A stretch of 64,000 nt of DNA from Shimia sp. R9_2 (GCF_017743735.1 NZ_JAGHRO010000002.1:372001-436000), one strand, 5' to 3'; shown: positions 28,532-37,377, counted from the stretch's first letter. The notes: a model not told the origin generated them from the letters alone. A program made the numbers and translations.

Positions 28532-28914
28532 CCAGCGCTCTCAAAAATGTGAAGAGCGCCTCTTAAACCGGGGCGTTTCCTGCGCCACTGACGCCTAAAA
28601 TTCTAAGCAATTTTCCGCATAAGTATTTGTTTTTACGAAACTCTGATAAATTCGGCCATCAAAGGTGTAATTTTGGCCTAGTTTTTCCAGCACCGCGCTA
28701 TTTTTCTGGAGAATTCGGCCAAAGCGCCCCCCAAAATCCGTTTCACAGCGCGCATGAGCCCCCTCAGAAGACCGCTGCGCCGCTCTCAAGCCCTGTCCCG
28801 CAACGTCACCACGCGCCAGATACCCGGCATTTTATCGAACCTCTGTTTGATTTTCAGAAACCGTCAACTTCTAGCCTCTACTCGAATAAGCCATCAACCG
28901 ATGGGAGCCGAAAA

Positions 28915-31257
28915 TTGGATCAACGCGTGAAGGCTGAAACAGCCGAAGACATCTTTGCCCTTATTAAGACGATTCCGGCAGATGACCCCAGCGGCCCGGT
29001 TGCTGATCTTCTGCGCGATGGCGACATCTCGGAACTGATGATCTCCATTGCCACCGACGATTTTGCCACCGTGCGTGAAAATGCCCGTGTCGGCAGCGGT
29101 GTGAACTTTCAAGGTGCTTACGGCACAAGCCCCCTGCTCTTTGCGGCCACCCTGCAACGCCCCGATGTGTTTGCCTTCCTGATCGACAGCGGCGCGCGCA
29201 TCGACCTCGCACTGACCGCTGAGGCCTCCGCCGTCACATGGGCGGCCCGCTACGGCAGCCTCGCCACCATGACCCATGTGATCAAAGCCGCGCTGGCCTT
29301 TGATGACCGCAGCCACATGATTTTCTTCCAAGCGCTCGAAGGCGCGGTGCGCTCTGATGCGCCCGAGGCCAAACTCGACCGTCTCGTCGGCTTTGGGTTC
29401 AACTTCATCCTGCCAAGCCCGCAGAAACTGACGCCCATGCATGTCGCCGCCCGCGCAGGCAATGTGGCCGCGATCACCAAGCTCGCAGCATTCGGGCTGG
29501 ACCTCGCCTCCCCCGGCGACAGCGGCATGACACCAATGCATATGGCCGTCACATCCGGCCAGCTCCACACAGTTGAGGCCCTCATCGCCGCCGGTGCCGA
29601 TCTCGAAGTGACCGACAACCGTGGTGAAACCCCGCTCTTTTATGTCTCGTCCCGCGACGGCGGACAGATTTTTGACGCGCTGATCAAAATGGGCGCCAAA
29701 CCGGATGCCCGCCGCTTTGATGGTGGCACCATTCTGCACAAGGCTGCGGCTCTGGGCGATGTGCGCCTGTTTGACCGCCTTGTGGGCCTCGGCATCGGCC
29801 TTGAGGACCGCGACAACAAAGGCAACACCGCACTGCACGCGGCTTCTGCCGCCAGCCAGCTTGTGGCCATGCGCAAACTGCAAAGCCTAGGCGCGGATCT
29901 GGAGGCCACCAACGGCCGTCAGGAAACCCCGATCTTCCTCACCATCAACGCCGAAAACCCCGCCTCCTTCCGCGCACTCGAAAAACTGGGCGCGGATCTC
30001 TCCAAACACCGCAGCTACGGCACCAGCCTGCTGCATGATGCGGCACGTTGGGGGCGCATGGAAATTCTGCAGACCCTGCTGGAAAGCGGTGTCGACGTGA
30101 ACTGCAAAAACGAGTTCGAAGAAACCCCGCTGCACTTCGCGGCCAAGTTCGGCCATATCGAGGTGATCAAAAAGCTGCATGAGTTCGGCGCTGATCTCGA
30201 GATGGAGAACAAACAGGGCGAAACCCCGATCAACTCCACCATGGAGGCTCTGGGCCGCAAATCCTTCGCCACCCTCTCCCAGCTTGGCGCAAACACCAAG
30301 ACACTGAACCGGTTTGGCGAAGGTCTGATTCACTCCTCCGCGCGCTGCTCGGACCTTGAGATCTTTGAGAAGGTGATCGAGGAAGGCGTGGACGTAAACG
30401 CCACCTCCGAAATCGGCGAAGGCGCATTCCACTACGCCGCCCGCTCTCCGCTGGCCAAGAAAAAGCTGGATATCCTCAGCCTGCTGGGGGCGGAAATCGA
30501 GGCTGAGGATGATCGCGGGCGCACCGCCATGCACTCTGCTGCCGACGCCAAGAACATGCCGGGCATCAACGCGCTTTATGACATGGGCCTCAGCCCTGTT
30601 GCCAAAGACCGCGAAGGCGTCACCCCGCTGCATCTGGCCGCCGGCTCAAGCCGCTCTGAAGGCACCAAAGCCATCAAGGCGCTGGTGGGCATGGGCGCTG
30701 AGGTCAACGAAATCGACAGCAACGGCCTCACCCCGCTGCACTATGCCGCCGCCTCTGGCCACGCCTCCAACATCCGTGCCCTTGTGAAGCTCGGCGCGCG
30801 CGTGAATGTGACTGATCCAAACAACAACACGCCCCTGCACCTCGCAGCCAAAGCCGAGAAAAAAGAGGCCTTGGCCGAGCTCTGCGAGCTTGGCGCCAAC
30901 AAGGACGCCCGCAACGCGGACAACCACAATGCGCTGCACGTGGCCTCAATGGGCAAATCCCGCCGCATGGCGCTCATTCAGGTGCTGCTGGAAAAAGGCT
31001 GCGACATCAACTGGCGCACAGGCCTCGGCGAAACCGTCGCCCATCTGATCGCCGAAGATCAGAACATCAAACCAGCCGCCCTGATCCGCCATATGGAAGA
31101 GCTTGCCGAATTGGGCATCGATTTCTTCTTCCGTAACCGCAAGGGGCTGGGCGCTCTGCAAATTGCGCAAGAACATGTGGAAAGCCACGGCGCAGAATGG
31201 GAACGCAAAAAAATCGCGCAACTGAGAAAGAAGCGCGGTAAAAACGCCCCCAAATAA
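28915..31257 (+). CDS. Large ankyrin-repeat protein
   Basis: 780 aa from a TTG at 28915 that follows GGGAG by 7 bp; the frame is open farther upstream but reads as noncoding. After a short acidic helical start (MDQRVKAETAEDIFALIKTI), about 20 ankyrin repeats fill most of the protein. Typical units include TPMHMAVTSGQLHTVEALIA, TALHAASAASQLVAMRKLQS and TPLHYAAASGHASNIRALVK. There is no signal peptide, membrane segment or catalytic domain, so it is likely a cytoplasmic protein-binding scaffold. It ends with a basic tail (RKKRGKNAPK). It precedes the RiPP-type genes on the same strand but is separated by a terminator and 370 bp of AT-rich DNA, so a link to that cluster is possible, not shown. 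Confidence 0.85.
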   Translation: MDQRVKAETAEDIFALIKTIPADDPSGPVADLLRDGDISELMISIATDDFATVRENARVGSGVNFQGAYGTSPLLFAATLQRPDVFAFLIDSGARIDLALTAEASAVTWAARYGSLATMTHVIKAALAFDDRSHMIFFQALEGAVRSDAPEAKLDRLVGFGFNFILPSPQKLTPMHVAARAGNVAAITKLAAFGLDLASPGDSGMTPMHMAVTSGQLHTVEALIAAGADLEVTDNRGETPLFYVSSRDGGQIFDALIKMGAKPDARRFDGGTILHKAAALGDVRLFDRLVGLGIGLEDRDNKGNTALHAASAASQLVAMRKLQSLGADLEATNGRQETPIFLTINAENPASFRALEKLGADLSKHRSYGTSLLHDAARWGRMEILQTLLESGVDVNCKNEFEETPLHFAAKFGHIEVIKKLHEFGADLEMENKQGETPINSTMEALGRKSFATLSQLGANTKTLNRFGEGLIHSSARCSDLEIFEKVIEEGVDVNATSEIGEGAFHYAARSPLAKKKLDILSLLGAEIEAEDDRGRTAMHSAADAKNMPGINALYDMGLSPVAKDREGVTPLHLAAGSSRSEGTKAIKALVGMGAEVNEIDSNGLTPLHYAAASGHASNIRALVKLGARVNVTDPNNNTPLHLAAKAEKKEALAELCELGANKDARNADNHNALHVASMGKSRRMALIQVLLEKGCDINWRTGLGETVAHLIAEDQNIKPAALIRHMEELAELGIDFFFRNRKGLGALQIAQEHVESHGAEWERKKIAQLRKKRGKNAPK

Positions 31258-31275
31258 AAAACGCACATTCAAAAC

Positions 31276-31307
31276 AAAGAGCTCCGCAAAAGGCGGGGCT
31301 CTTTTTT
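31276..31307 (+). terminator. Rho-independent terminator of the ankyrin gene
   Basis: GAGCTCCGC pairs with GCGGGGCTC (one T-G pair) around an A-rich loop, preceded by A-rich sequence and followed by TTTTTT. It begins about 20 bp after the ankyrin stop codon. Confidence 0.92.
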
Positions 31308-31674
31308 ATGGACACGCCAAAGCGCCCGATACTGCGCGAATTATCGCCCAAATAAGCCCACACAACGCAAATTAATGCCGATGCGGACTTTATTCAAAAG
31401 TTTTTAGACAAAACAACTCACACCAAAATCGGCAATTGAAACTTAAAATAAATACATAAAATCAACATTATAAACCAAATCAAGAATATCCAATTACGTG
31501 TATCAGTTAAAATTAACAGACCTCAAATCCACGCAAAGTCGTGGATATCTGACTTATGCACATCACCATAAAGTGATATAAAAAGAGCATTCCAAAAATA
31601 CCGCGCCTGAATACCCATTCAATTTCACCAATACGGGCGCCGCAAATTTTAAATTTCAAATTGATGGAGTTGAG
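31308..31674 (+). promoter_or_regulatory. AT-rich control region with three inverted repeats before the substrate gene
   Basis: This stretch is far richer in A+T than the surrounding DNA and has no gene. It contains GTTAA-AA-TTAAC (31506-31517), ATCCACG-N6-CGTGGAT (31527-31546) and ATCAC-N6-GTGAT (31562-31577), spaced about one to two helical turns apart. They look like operator sites for a dimeric regulator. A TTGAAA (31436-31441) could be a -35 box, but I cannot pair it with a convincing -10. GGAG lies 6 bp before the ATG at 31675. Confidence 0.6.
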
Positions 31675-33606
31675 ATGGCCAAGAAACCAGACTCATCACC
31701 CAAAGGCGACTCCGCTGAATCCGCCGAGGGTGCAGAGACCCCGCCCCCCGATACATCCCGACCTGCGCCCGATATACAGCTCGCCTGGGCGCAAATCATT
31801 TCCACCGCCTCACAGGACGCCAATTACGCCCAAAGCGCCTTCGCGGATCTGGCTTCCGCCTTCAAAGACATCGGCATTGAGGACATCTCCGGGGTCGATA
31901 TGGACAAGGATCTTGTCCCCGCCCTGCCGGACGCCCAGCGCATGGTCAACGGTGCGCTCAATCTCAAAGCGCAGGAACAGGCGGCGCAGGGCATGGTGGC
32001 CTACGGCTATTCCTACGGCACCTATGCCACCGCCCCCGCTGACCAAGCGAGCCATTGCCAACAAACCGCCGTCGATACCACCGAAAGCCCGGATCAGGGC
32101 AACGCATCTCAAGACAGTTCAGACCAAAGTGATTTTCAAGGAGGACCCCAAATGTACACCGATCAATCAGGCACCACGGCCACCTATATGGGCGGTTGCG
32201 TAGGCTCCTTCGGAACCGCTGGCTCACTTGGATCCATTGGCGGCACGGCGGGCTCTGCAGCCACTGTCGGCTCCTACGGCTCAGCCGGGATACCCGATCC
32301 CGAAGGCCCCGCCGCCACCGCCTTCACAAAGCCGACCCAGCCGACAATTCAAACCCAGCCAACCATCGCAAGCATCAAACCCACCATTGGCTCGCTGGTC
32401 AGCCGCCCCTGTGTCCCGACGCAGCCCACTGTCGCCACGCGCCCGACACAGCCCTGCATTCCAACACAACCCACGCAACCTTGCGTCCCAACGCAGCCCT
32501 CACAGCCCTGCGTCCCTACGCAACCGTGCGTTCCCACATTGCCAAGCCAGCCGCCTTGCATCCTGACAAAGCCCTGCGTGTCCACCCAGCCGTGCATCCC
32601 GACGCAGCCAACCGATGCGACGACCAAGCCCACCATCGCCTCTCTGCAATCCCAGGCCAGTCTGGTGAGCCAGCCGCCCCCCATTTCCTCCACCCGCCTC
32701 TCCGGCAGCACCTATGGCGATCCGATGATGGGCGGCTGCTGGGGCAGCGCCGGCACCATCGGCAGCGCTGGCACCTTTGGCGGCACCGCTGGCACCGTCG
32801 GCACGGGAGCCTGCTACGGCAGTGCCAGGGATGACGCCAAGCTCACCCCCGTGGATCCCTGCACCGGCAGCATGGTGACACAGCCCACCATCGCGTCGGT
32901 CAAACCAACCATAGCGACGCTGCAAACCGTGGCCTCCCGCCTCACGCAAGCGTCAATCAAGCCAACCGTCGCCACGCATCAGACCACCGCGTCGCTAAAA
33001 ACCATCGGCTCGCTGGTCTCACAACCTGCGCCCCTTTCCGCAGAGCCCATGGCAGGCGGCTGCAATGGCACCTTCGGCACCGTCGGATGCCTTGGCTCCG
33101 TCGGCGGCACAGCAGGCAGCGCAGGCACCGTAGGCACCTATGGGTCCGCAGGCATTGTCGCCGATCTGCAAACCGAACGCGCCAATATGATCCCCTTTGG
33201 CCCATGTCAGCCAACAACGATGACCACGGCCACCGCTCAAGGGACCTTTAAGGCCAATATGGCTGACATCAGCTCAACCCGTCTTTCCGGAGCCACCATG
33301 GGGTCTTTTGCCACCTATTGCGGCTGTGTCGCGGATATGGGGGATCTGCAGGATCCGATGATGGGCGGTTGCTGGGGCAGCGCAGGCACAATCGGCAGCG
33401 CTGGCTCCTTTGGTGGCACTGCAGGCACCGTGGGCAGCGCCGCCTGCTACGGCTGCGCGGGGGACTCGCTCACCATGGAGCTCAACCCCGCCGCCATGAG
33501 CCGCGCAACTGTCTCCACGCTGCGCTCGGCGATGGAGCTGCAACCAATGGGCGGCGCGGCCAGCTATGGCTGTGGCGCCACCGTGGCCACCTACCCCGAT
33601 GGCTAA
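31675..33606 (+). CDS. Giant repetitive Gly/Ser/Thr/Cys/Pro-rich protein, proposed TOMM precursor
   Basis: 643 aa. Residues 1-159 form a leader-like region: a charged, Pro-rich start, then a helical stretch (AWAQIISTASQDANY, ...FADLASAFKDIGIEDISGVD) that distantly recalls nitrile-hydratase-type RiPP leaders. From about 173 on the sequence is low-complexity. Four related ~33-residue Gly-Ser/Thr blocks start GGC (173-205, 353-384, 461-493, 564-596; e.g. GGCWGSAGTIGSAG). Between them are Thr/Pro/Cys stretches made of PTQPC(V/I)-like and PTIAS(I/V)K-like units. Gly followed by Ser, Thr or Cys is the usual context for azol(in)e formation. The YcaO, SagB-type and S41 genes follow at once. An internal ATG at 32152 has a perfect AAGGAGG. 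No such large TOMM substrate is known to me; a surface or structural protein is the alternative. Confidence 0.65.
   Translation: MAKKPDSSPKGDSAESAEGAETPPPDTSRPAPDIQLAWAQIISTASQDANYAQSAFADLASAFKDIGIEDISGVDMDKDLVPALPDAQRMVNGALNLKAQEQAAQGMVAYGYSYGTYATAPADQASHCQQTAVDTTESPDQGNASQDSSDQSDFQGGPQMYTDQSGTTATYMGGCVGSFGTAGSLGSIGGTAGSAATVGSYGSAGIPDPEGPAATAFTKPTQPTIQTQPTIASIKPTIGSLVSRPCVPTQPTVATRPTQPCIPTQPTQPCVPTQPSQPCVPTQPCVPTLPSQPPCILTKPCVSTQPCIPTQPTDATTKPTIASLQSQASLVSQPPPISSTRLSGSTYGDPMMGGCWGSAGTIGSAGTFGGTAGTVGTGACYGSARDDAKLTPVDPCTGSMVTQPTIASVKPTIATLQTVASRLTQASIKPTVATHQTTASLKTIGSLVSQPAPLSAEPMAGGCNGTFGTVGCLGSVGGTAGSAGTVGTYGSAGIVADLQTERANMIPFGPCQPTTMTTATAQGTFKANMADISSTRLSGATMGSFATYCGCVADMGDLQDPMMGGCWGSAGTIGSAGSFGGTAGTVGSAACYGCAGDSLTMELNPAAMSRATVSTLRSAMELQPMGGAASYGCGATVATYPDG
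32138..32154 (+). promoter_or_regulatory. Internal Shine-Dalgarno and ATG inside the substrate gene
   Basis: AAGGAGG (32138-32144), 7 bp, then ATG (32152), in frame with the long ORF. It is a better ribosome site than the one at the annotated start (GGAG). Initiation here would give a 484-residue product that lacks the leader-like region and begins MYTDQSG, 13 residues before the first GGC block. Confidence 0.7.
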
Positions 33607-33628
33607 GCCCACCCCGGTTTAGCCCTCT

Positions 33629-33659
33629 GCATCGCCCGCACACATTTCGCGGGCGATGC
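33629..33659 (+). promoter_or_regulatory. Hairpin between substrate gene and cyclodehydratase gene
   Basis: GCATCGCCCGC pairs perfectly with GCGGGCGATGC (11 bp) around a 9-base loop, 23 bp past the substrate stop. The following bases are CACGCTTTCATTTT, a poor T-tract, so it should act as a leaky terminator or an RNA-stabilising element that favours substrate mRNA over enzyme mRNA. Confidence 0.75.
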
Positions 33660-33709
33660 CACGCTTTCATTTTATTTCAGCACTTTGTCCACAATCCCTG
33701 AGGTCTCTC

Positions 33710-35956
33710 ATGCTCATCCGCCCAATTCTGAAGGAAAATTACCAAGCCTATACCGTCTATGGCGAAGGCCATGTACTGCTCTCAGATTCCGACAGTTTTG
33801 CGCTTGAGGGGCATATCCTCTCCCATCTGCTTCCACTTCTGAACGGACAGAACAGCCGCGAGGACATTGCCGCGCTGCTCGCCTCCATCGCCACCCCTGA
33901 GGAAGTCTACGCCGCGCTGGATTATCTCACACAGGCCGGCCATCTGCGCGAAGCCGACCCTGAGGCCAGCCCCGAGGAGGCGCTTTTCTGGTCGTCCCTT
34001 GGCATGAACAGTCAGGCCGCACGCGCACAGCTCGCGCAATTCCCGGTCACGGTTGTGGCCCCCAATGCCAGCGAGCAGGCCAATGCCATCGCCTGGGCGC
34101 AATCCGCGGGCCTTTCCGTGGATCAGGAGGCCGGGCGCATCACGCTTGTTGTGGTCGAAGACTACCTCGACGAAACCCTGCGCCCGCTCAACGCGCGGCT
34201 TCAGGCCAGCGGTCAACCCTGGCTTCTGGTGCGCCCATGGGGGTTGACGCCGCTTGTCGGGCCGCTCTTCATCCCTGGCACAACAGGATGTTGGGAATGT
34301 CTTGAAAGCCGCCTTCTGGAAAACCGCGATGTCGAGATGATGCTCGCGGGCCGCATGGCCATCAAAGGCGCGCCTCCGCGCCCTGTGGTGCAGTCAGATG
34401 CCTTTTATGCACAAGCGCTTGCCTCGGCCACGACCCAGCTGATGCGCTACATCGTGTCCGGTCAGAACCCCGAAGTTGCAGGCGTACTCAACCAGCTTAT
34501 GCCGCTCACGCTGGAGCGCAAACCGCACCGCCTGCTCAAACGTCCGCAATGTGCTTGTTGCGGCACCCCCAGCCTTGGGTTGGTGGGCGGCGCTCCGCAA
34601 CAGTTTGAGGACCGTGACGCCGCCGATGGGGTCGAGAATGGTGAACGCGCCGCCAGTGCCGCGCAAACGTTCGAGAGATACGCCATCCACATCAGCCCGC
34701 TCACCGGCGTCATCAAAGAGCTCACCCCCTCCCCCTACAATGGCGTCACCCCGCTGCGCACCTATTCTGCGGGCAACAATCTGGCGGTCAAACCCAACGG
34801 TCTCTGGGGTCTCAAACAGAACCTGCGCTCGGTGTCCTCCGGCAAAGGGCGCACCGATCAGCAGGCCCGCACCTCCGCGCTCTGTGAGGCACTGGAGCGC
34901 TACTCCGGCAAGTATCGCGGGGAGGAACTGCGCGTGCCTGCCTCCCTTGAAATGCTTGGCGACAGTGCGCTGCACCCCAATGATCTGATGCTCTATTCCG
35001 ACAAGCAGTATCAGGATCGCGCGGAATGGAACGCCCGCGGCAGCCAGTTCCAGATCGTCCCGGAAAAGCAAACCGCAAATGAGGTGGTCGACTGGACCCC
35101 GGTCTGGTCCGTCACCGAGGAGCGCATGAAATACCTGCCCACCTCGATGTTGTTTTACTCCTACCCCGCGCCCAATAACCGTTTCACCTCTTGGGCGGAC
35201 AGCAACGGCGCGGCGGCGGGTTCCAGCTATGAGGATGCTTTTCTTCAGGGGCTGATGGAGCTTGTTGAGCGGGATTCCGTGGCCATCTGGTGGTACAACC
35301 GCCTGCCCATGGCCGAGGTTGATCTTACCGGTCTGGATGATGCCTTTGTGGCCGAGAACCGCGCCTTTTACGCCCAGCACAAGCGCGAGTTCCATGTGCT
35401 CGACATCACCACCGACCTTGGCATCCCCTCATTTGTCGCCATCAACCGCCGCGTCGGCGGGCCGACGGAGGACATTGTCATGGGCTTTGGTGCACATCTG
35501 GACGCCCGCGTGGGTATCCTGCGCGCGCTCACCGAAATGAACCAGTTCATGCCCGCCGTGCTCAGCGTCGGCGTGGACGGGCGCACGCATTATGCCTTTG
35601 ACGATCCCGACAGCCTGAACTGGTGGCAAACCGCCACCTATGAAAACCAGCCGTACCTCGTGCCGACCGGCGCAGCGCGCAAGCTCGCAGACTATCCACA
35701 GATCTCCGCCCCCCGCATCACCGACACGCTGCGCGACGCCATCTCACGTGTCGAACATGCGGGCCATGAGGTCTTGGTGATCAACCAAACCCGCGCCGAT
35801 ATTGGCCTTCCGGTGGTGCGTGTCTTCGCCCCCGGCCTGCGCCATTTCTGGGCGCGCTACGCCCCCGGTCGTCTTTATGACGTGCCGGTCAAAATGGGCC
35901 GGATGGAGCGCGCTTTGACCGAAGAGCAGCTCAACCCCATTGCGATGTTCCTCTAA
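33710..35956 (+). CDS. TOMM cyclodehydratase: leader-binding/E1-like domain fused to YcaO
   Basis: 748 aa from the ATG at 33710 (TGAGG 7 bp upstream). An in-frame ATG at 33656 lies in the hairpin and is rejected. Residues 1-85 look like the winged-helix leader-recognition domain. Residues ~110-300 are the degenerate E1/ThiF-like part with a four-cysteine zinc site (GCWEC at 193-197 and CACC at 281-284). Residues ~320-748 are YcaO, with its ATP/Mg residues in QARTSALCEALERYSG (385-400) and LMELVERDS (515-523). YcaO uses ATP to cyclise Cys, Ser and Thr side chains onto the backbone, giving azolines. The C-terminus is LNPIAMFL, not the proline-rich PxPxP end usual for this group. SagB-type dehydrogenase starts 14 bp later. 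Confidence 0.92.
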   Translation: MLIRPILKENYQAYTVYGEGHVLLSDSDSFALEGHILSHLLPLLNGQNSREDIAALLASIATPEEVYAALDYLTQAGHLREADPEASPEEALFWSSLGMNSQAARAQLAQFPVTVVAPNASEQANAIAWAQSAGLSVDQEAGRITLVVVEDYLDETLRPLNARLQASGQPWLLVRPWGLTPLVGPLFIPGTTGCWECLESRLLENRDVEMMLAGRMAIKGAPPRPVVQSDAFYAQALASATTQLMRYIVSGQNPEVAGVLNQLMPLTLERKPHRLLKRPQCACCGTPSLGLVGGAPQQFEDRDAADGVENGERAASAAQTFERYAIHISPLTGVIKELTPSPYNGVTPLRTYSAGNNLAVKPNGLWGLKQNLRSVSSGKGRTDQQARTSALCEALERYSGKYRGEELRVPASLEMLGDSALHPNDLMLYSDKQYQDRAEWNARGSQFQIVPEKQTANEVVDWTPVWSVTEERMKYLPTSMLFYSYPAPNNRFTSWADSNGAAAGSSYEDAFLQGLMELVERDSVAIWWYNRLPMAEVDLTGLDDAFVAENRAFYAQHKREFHVLDITTDLGIPSFVAINRRVGGPTEDIVMGFGAHLDARVGILRALTEMNQFMPAVLSVGVDGRTHYAFDDPDSLNWWQTATYENQPYLVPTGAARKLADYPQISAPRITDTLRDAISRVEHAGHEVLVINQTRADIGLPVVRVFAPGLRHFWARYAPGRLYDVPVKMGRMERALTEEQLNPIAMFL

Positions 35957-35970
35957 GAAAGGAAGCCGCC

Positions 35971-37377
35971 ATGCACCTCTGGTTAGATCCCCCTCAGGAT
36001 CAAGACTTAGCGACGCTGCTGGACACTGCGCTTACGCCGCACTTGGTGAATGCGCCCGACTTCGTGGAGACCCTGCGCGCACTGCTGTCAGATCCGGATG
36101 GCACGCCAACAGCGGCGATCGCCAAGGCCAGCATTGAGGCGCGTGGCGCAGGTCAATCCATGGCCGAGGACGTGCTGCAAAGCGCGCTCCTGACCCTCGG
36201 CGCTATGGGATGTCTGCGCTACGGCTCAGAGGAGCGCGACGAGGCCGTCATCACCATCTGGCCGATCCAGCAATATGTGCTTCCCCCGCTGCAGCCTGAA
36301 CCGGATCCGGAGACCCCCTACCGGCTGTCGCGTTTCACAAACATCCGGCGCGAAGGCGACACTCTGATCTTGGAGCGCCCGCTCTCAGGCTATCGCGCCA
36401 GCCTGCGCACCGACACCGTCACCGGCTCCAAACTCCTCGCCCTCTTCACCGAAGGCGCAACCGCCGCAGGCCTGTCTCAGGGGCGCATCCCGACCGGCCA
36501 GCGCGACACCATCTGCGCGATGTTGTCTGTCGCGGGCATCATCGGCGCGGTGGATGAGGATGGCAAACTGGCGGAGGATCACGACGACACTCTGCGCCAG
36601 TGGGAGCCGCAGGATCTCGCCTTTCACGCCCGCTCTCGCATGGGGTTTACCCATGATCCCATCGGCGCAACCTTCCAGTTCAAAGACGACATCTACGCCC
36701 AGCCTGCCCTGCATCCGGAGCCGGAAAACCTTGGCCGCGTTCCGCTGATGGCAGCGGATCTGGCCACGCTTTCAGCCACCGACCTGCCGCTGGCACAAGC
36801 GATGGAGCTGCGCAGCTCGCGCCGCCCACGCATGCGCCGCGCTCTGACGTTGGCGGAACTCGGCGTCTTTCTCTACCGCACCGCCCGCATCCGATCACAT
36901 TTTGAAACCGACCTCGGCAGCTTCACCTCCCGCCCCTATCCTTCCGGTGGTGGCGCCTATGAGTCTGAAATCTACATCACCGCACAAAACGTCGCCGGCC
37001 TGCGCCCCGGGTTCTACTTTTATGCGGCAGCCAGCCACGAGCTCCTCTTGCTGCGCGACTGGGACGCCTCTTGCGCTGCGCTGGCCAATGATGCGCTCAC
37101 CGCCATGGCCATGACCTCTGCCCCAGATGCAGTGCTGACCTTTGGCAGCCGCTTTCAGCGCATGCAGTGGAAATATTCCGGCATGGCCTACGCCACACAG
37201 CTCAAAACCACCGGCGCGGCTTATATGGCCTTCTACCTCGCCGCCACCGCCATGGGCCTCTCACCCTGCGGCCTCGGCCTTGGCAACGCCGCGCTTTTTG
37301 CGCAACTCACCGGTCAGGACCCCCATGTGGAAGGCTCCATCGGCGAGTTCGCCCTGTCCGGTCCGGGAGACGCCTGA
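35971..37377 (+). CDS. SagB-type FMN dehydrogenase of the TOMM cluster
   Basis: 468 aa, with AAAGGAAG upstream. The N-terminal ~200 residues are a variable wing; the C-terminal nitroreductase domain has MELRSSRRPRMR (FMN phosphate), RPYPSGGGAYESEIYI, MQWKYSGMAYATQLKTTGA and MGLSPCGLGLGNAALF. These match SagB/ThcOx-type dehydrogenases, which oxidise azolines to aromatic azoles with FMN. Presence of this gene implies thiazole or (methyl)oxazole end products rather than only azolines. The stop overlaps the next start by one base (TGATG). Confidence 0.9.
   Translation: MHLWLDPPQDQDLATLLDTALTPHLVNAPDFVETLRALLSDPDGTPTAAIAKASIEARGAGQSMAEDVLQSALLTLGAMGCLRYGSEERDEAVITIWPIQQYVLPPLQPEPDPETPYRLSRFTNIRREGDTLILERPLSGYRASLRTDTVTGSKLLALFTEGATAAGLSQGRIPTGQRDTICAMLSVAGIIGAVDEDGKLAEDHDDTLRQWEPQDLAFHARSRMGFTHDPIGATFQFKDDIYAQPALHPEPENLGRVPLMAADLATLSATDLPLAQAMELRSSRRPRMRRALTLAELGVFLYRTARIRSHFETDLGSFTSRPYPSGGGAYESEIYITAQNVAGLRPGFYFYAAASHELLLLRDWDASCAALANDALTAMAMTSAPDAVLTFGSRFQRMQWKYSGMAYATQLKTTGAAYMAFYLAATAMGLSPCGLGLGNAALFAQLTGQDPHVEGSIGEFALSGPGDA

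Noticed and set aside
28627..28914. N-terminal extension of the ankyrin protein to 28627
   Set aside because: The translated stretch is Phe/Pro/Ser-rich noncoding-like sequence; a TTG with a well-placed GGGAG at 28915 is a better start.
32290..32640. CRISPR-like or tandem DNA repeats in the substrate gene
   Set aside because: The repetition is in the protein (PTQPC units) with variable DNA and no constant spacer length; it is coding, not a CRISPR array.
33656..33709. Upstream ATG of the cyclodehydratase frame at 33656
   Set aside because: It lies within the intergenic hairpin, has no ribosome site and gives an N-terminus unlike leader-binding domains. 33710 fits better.
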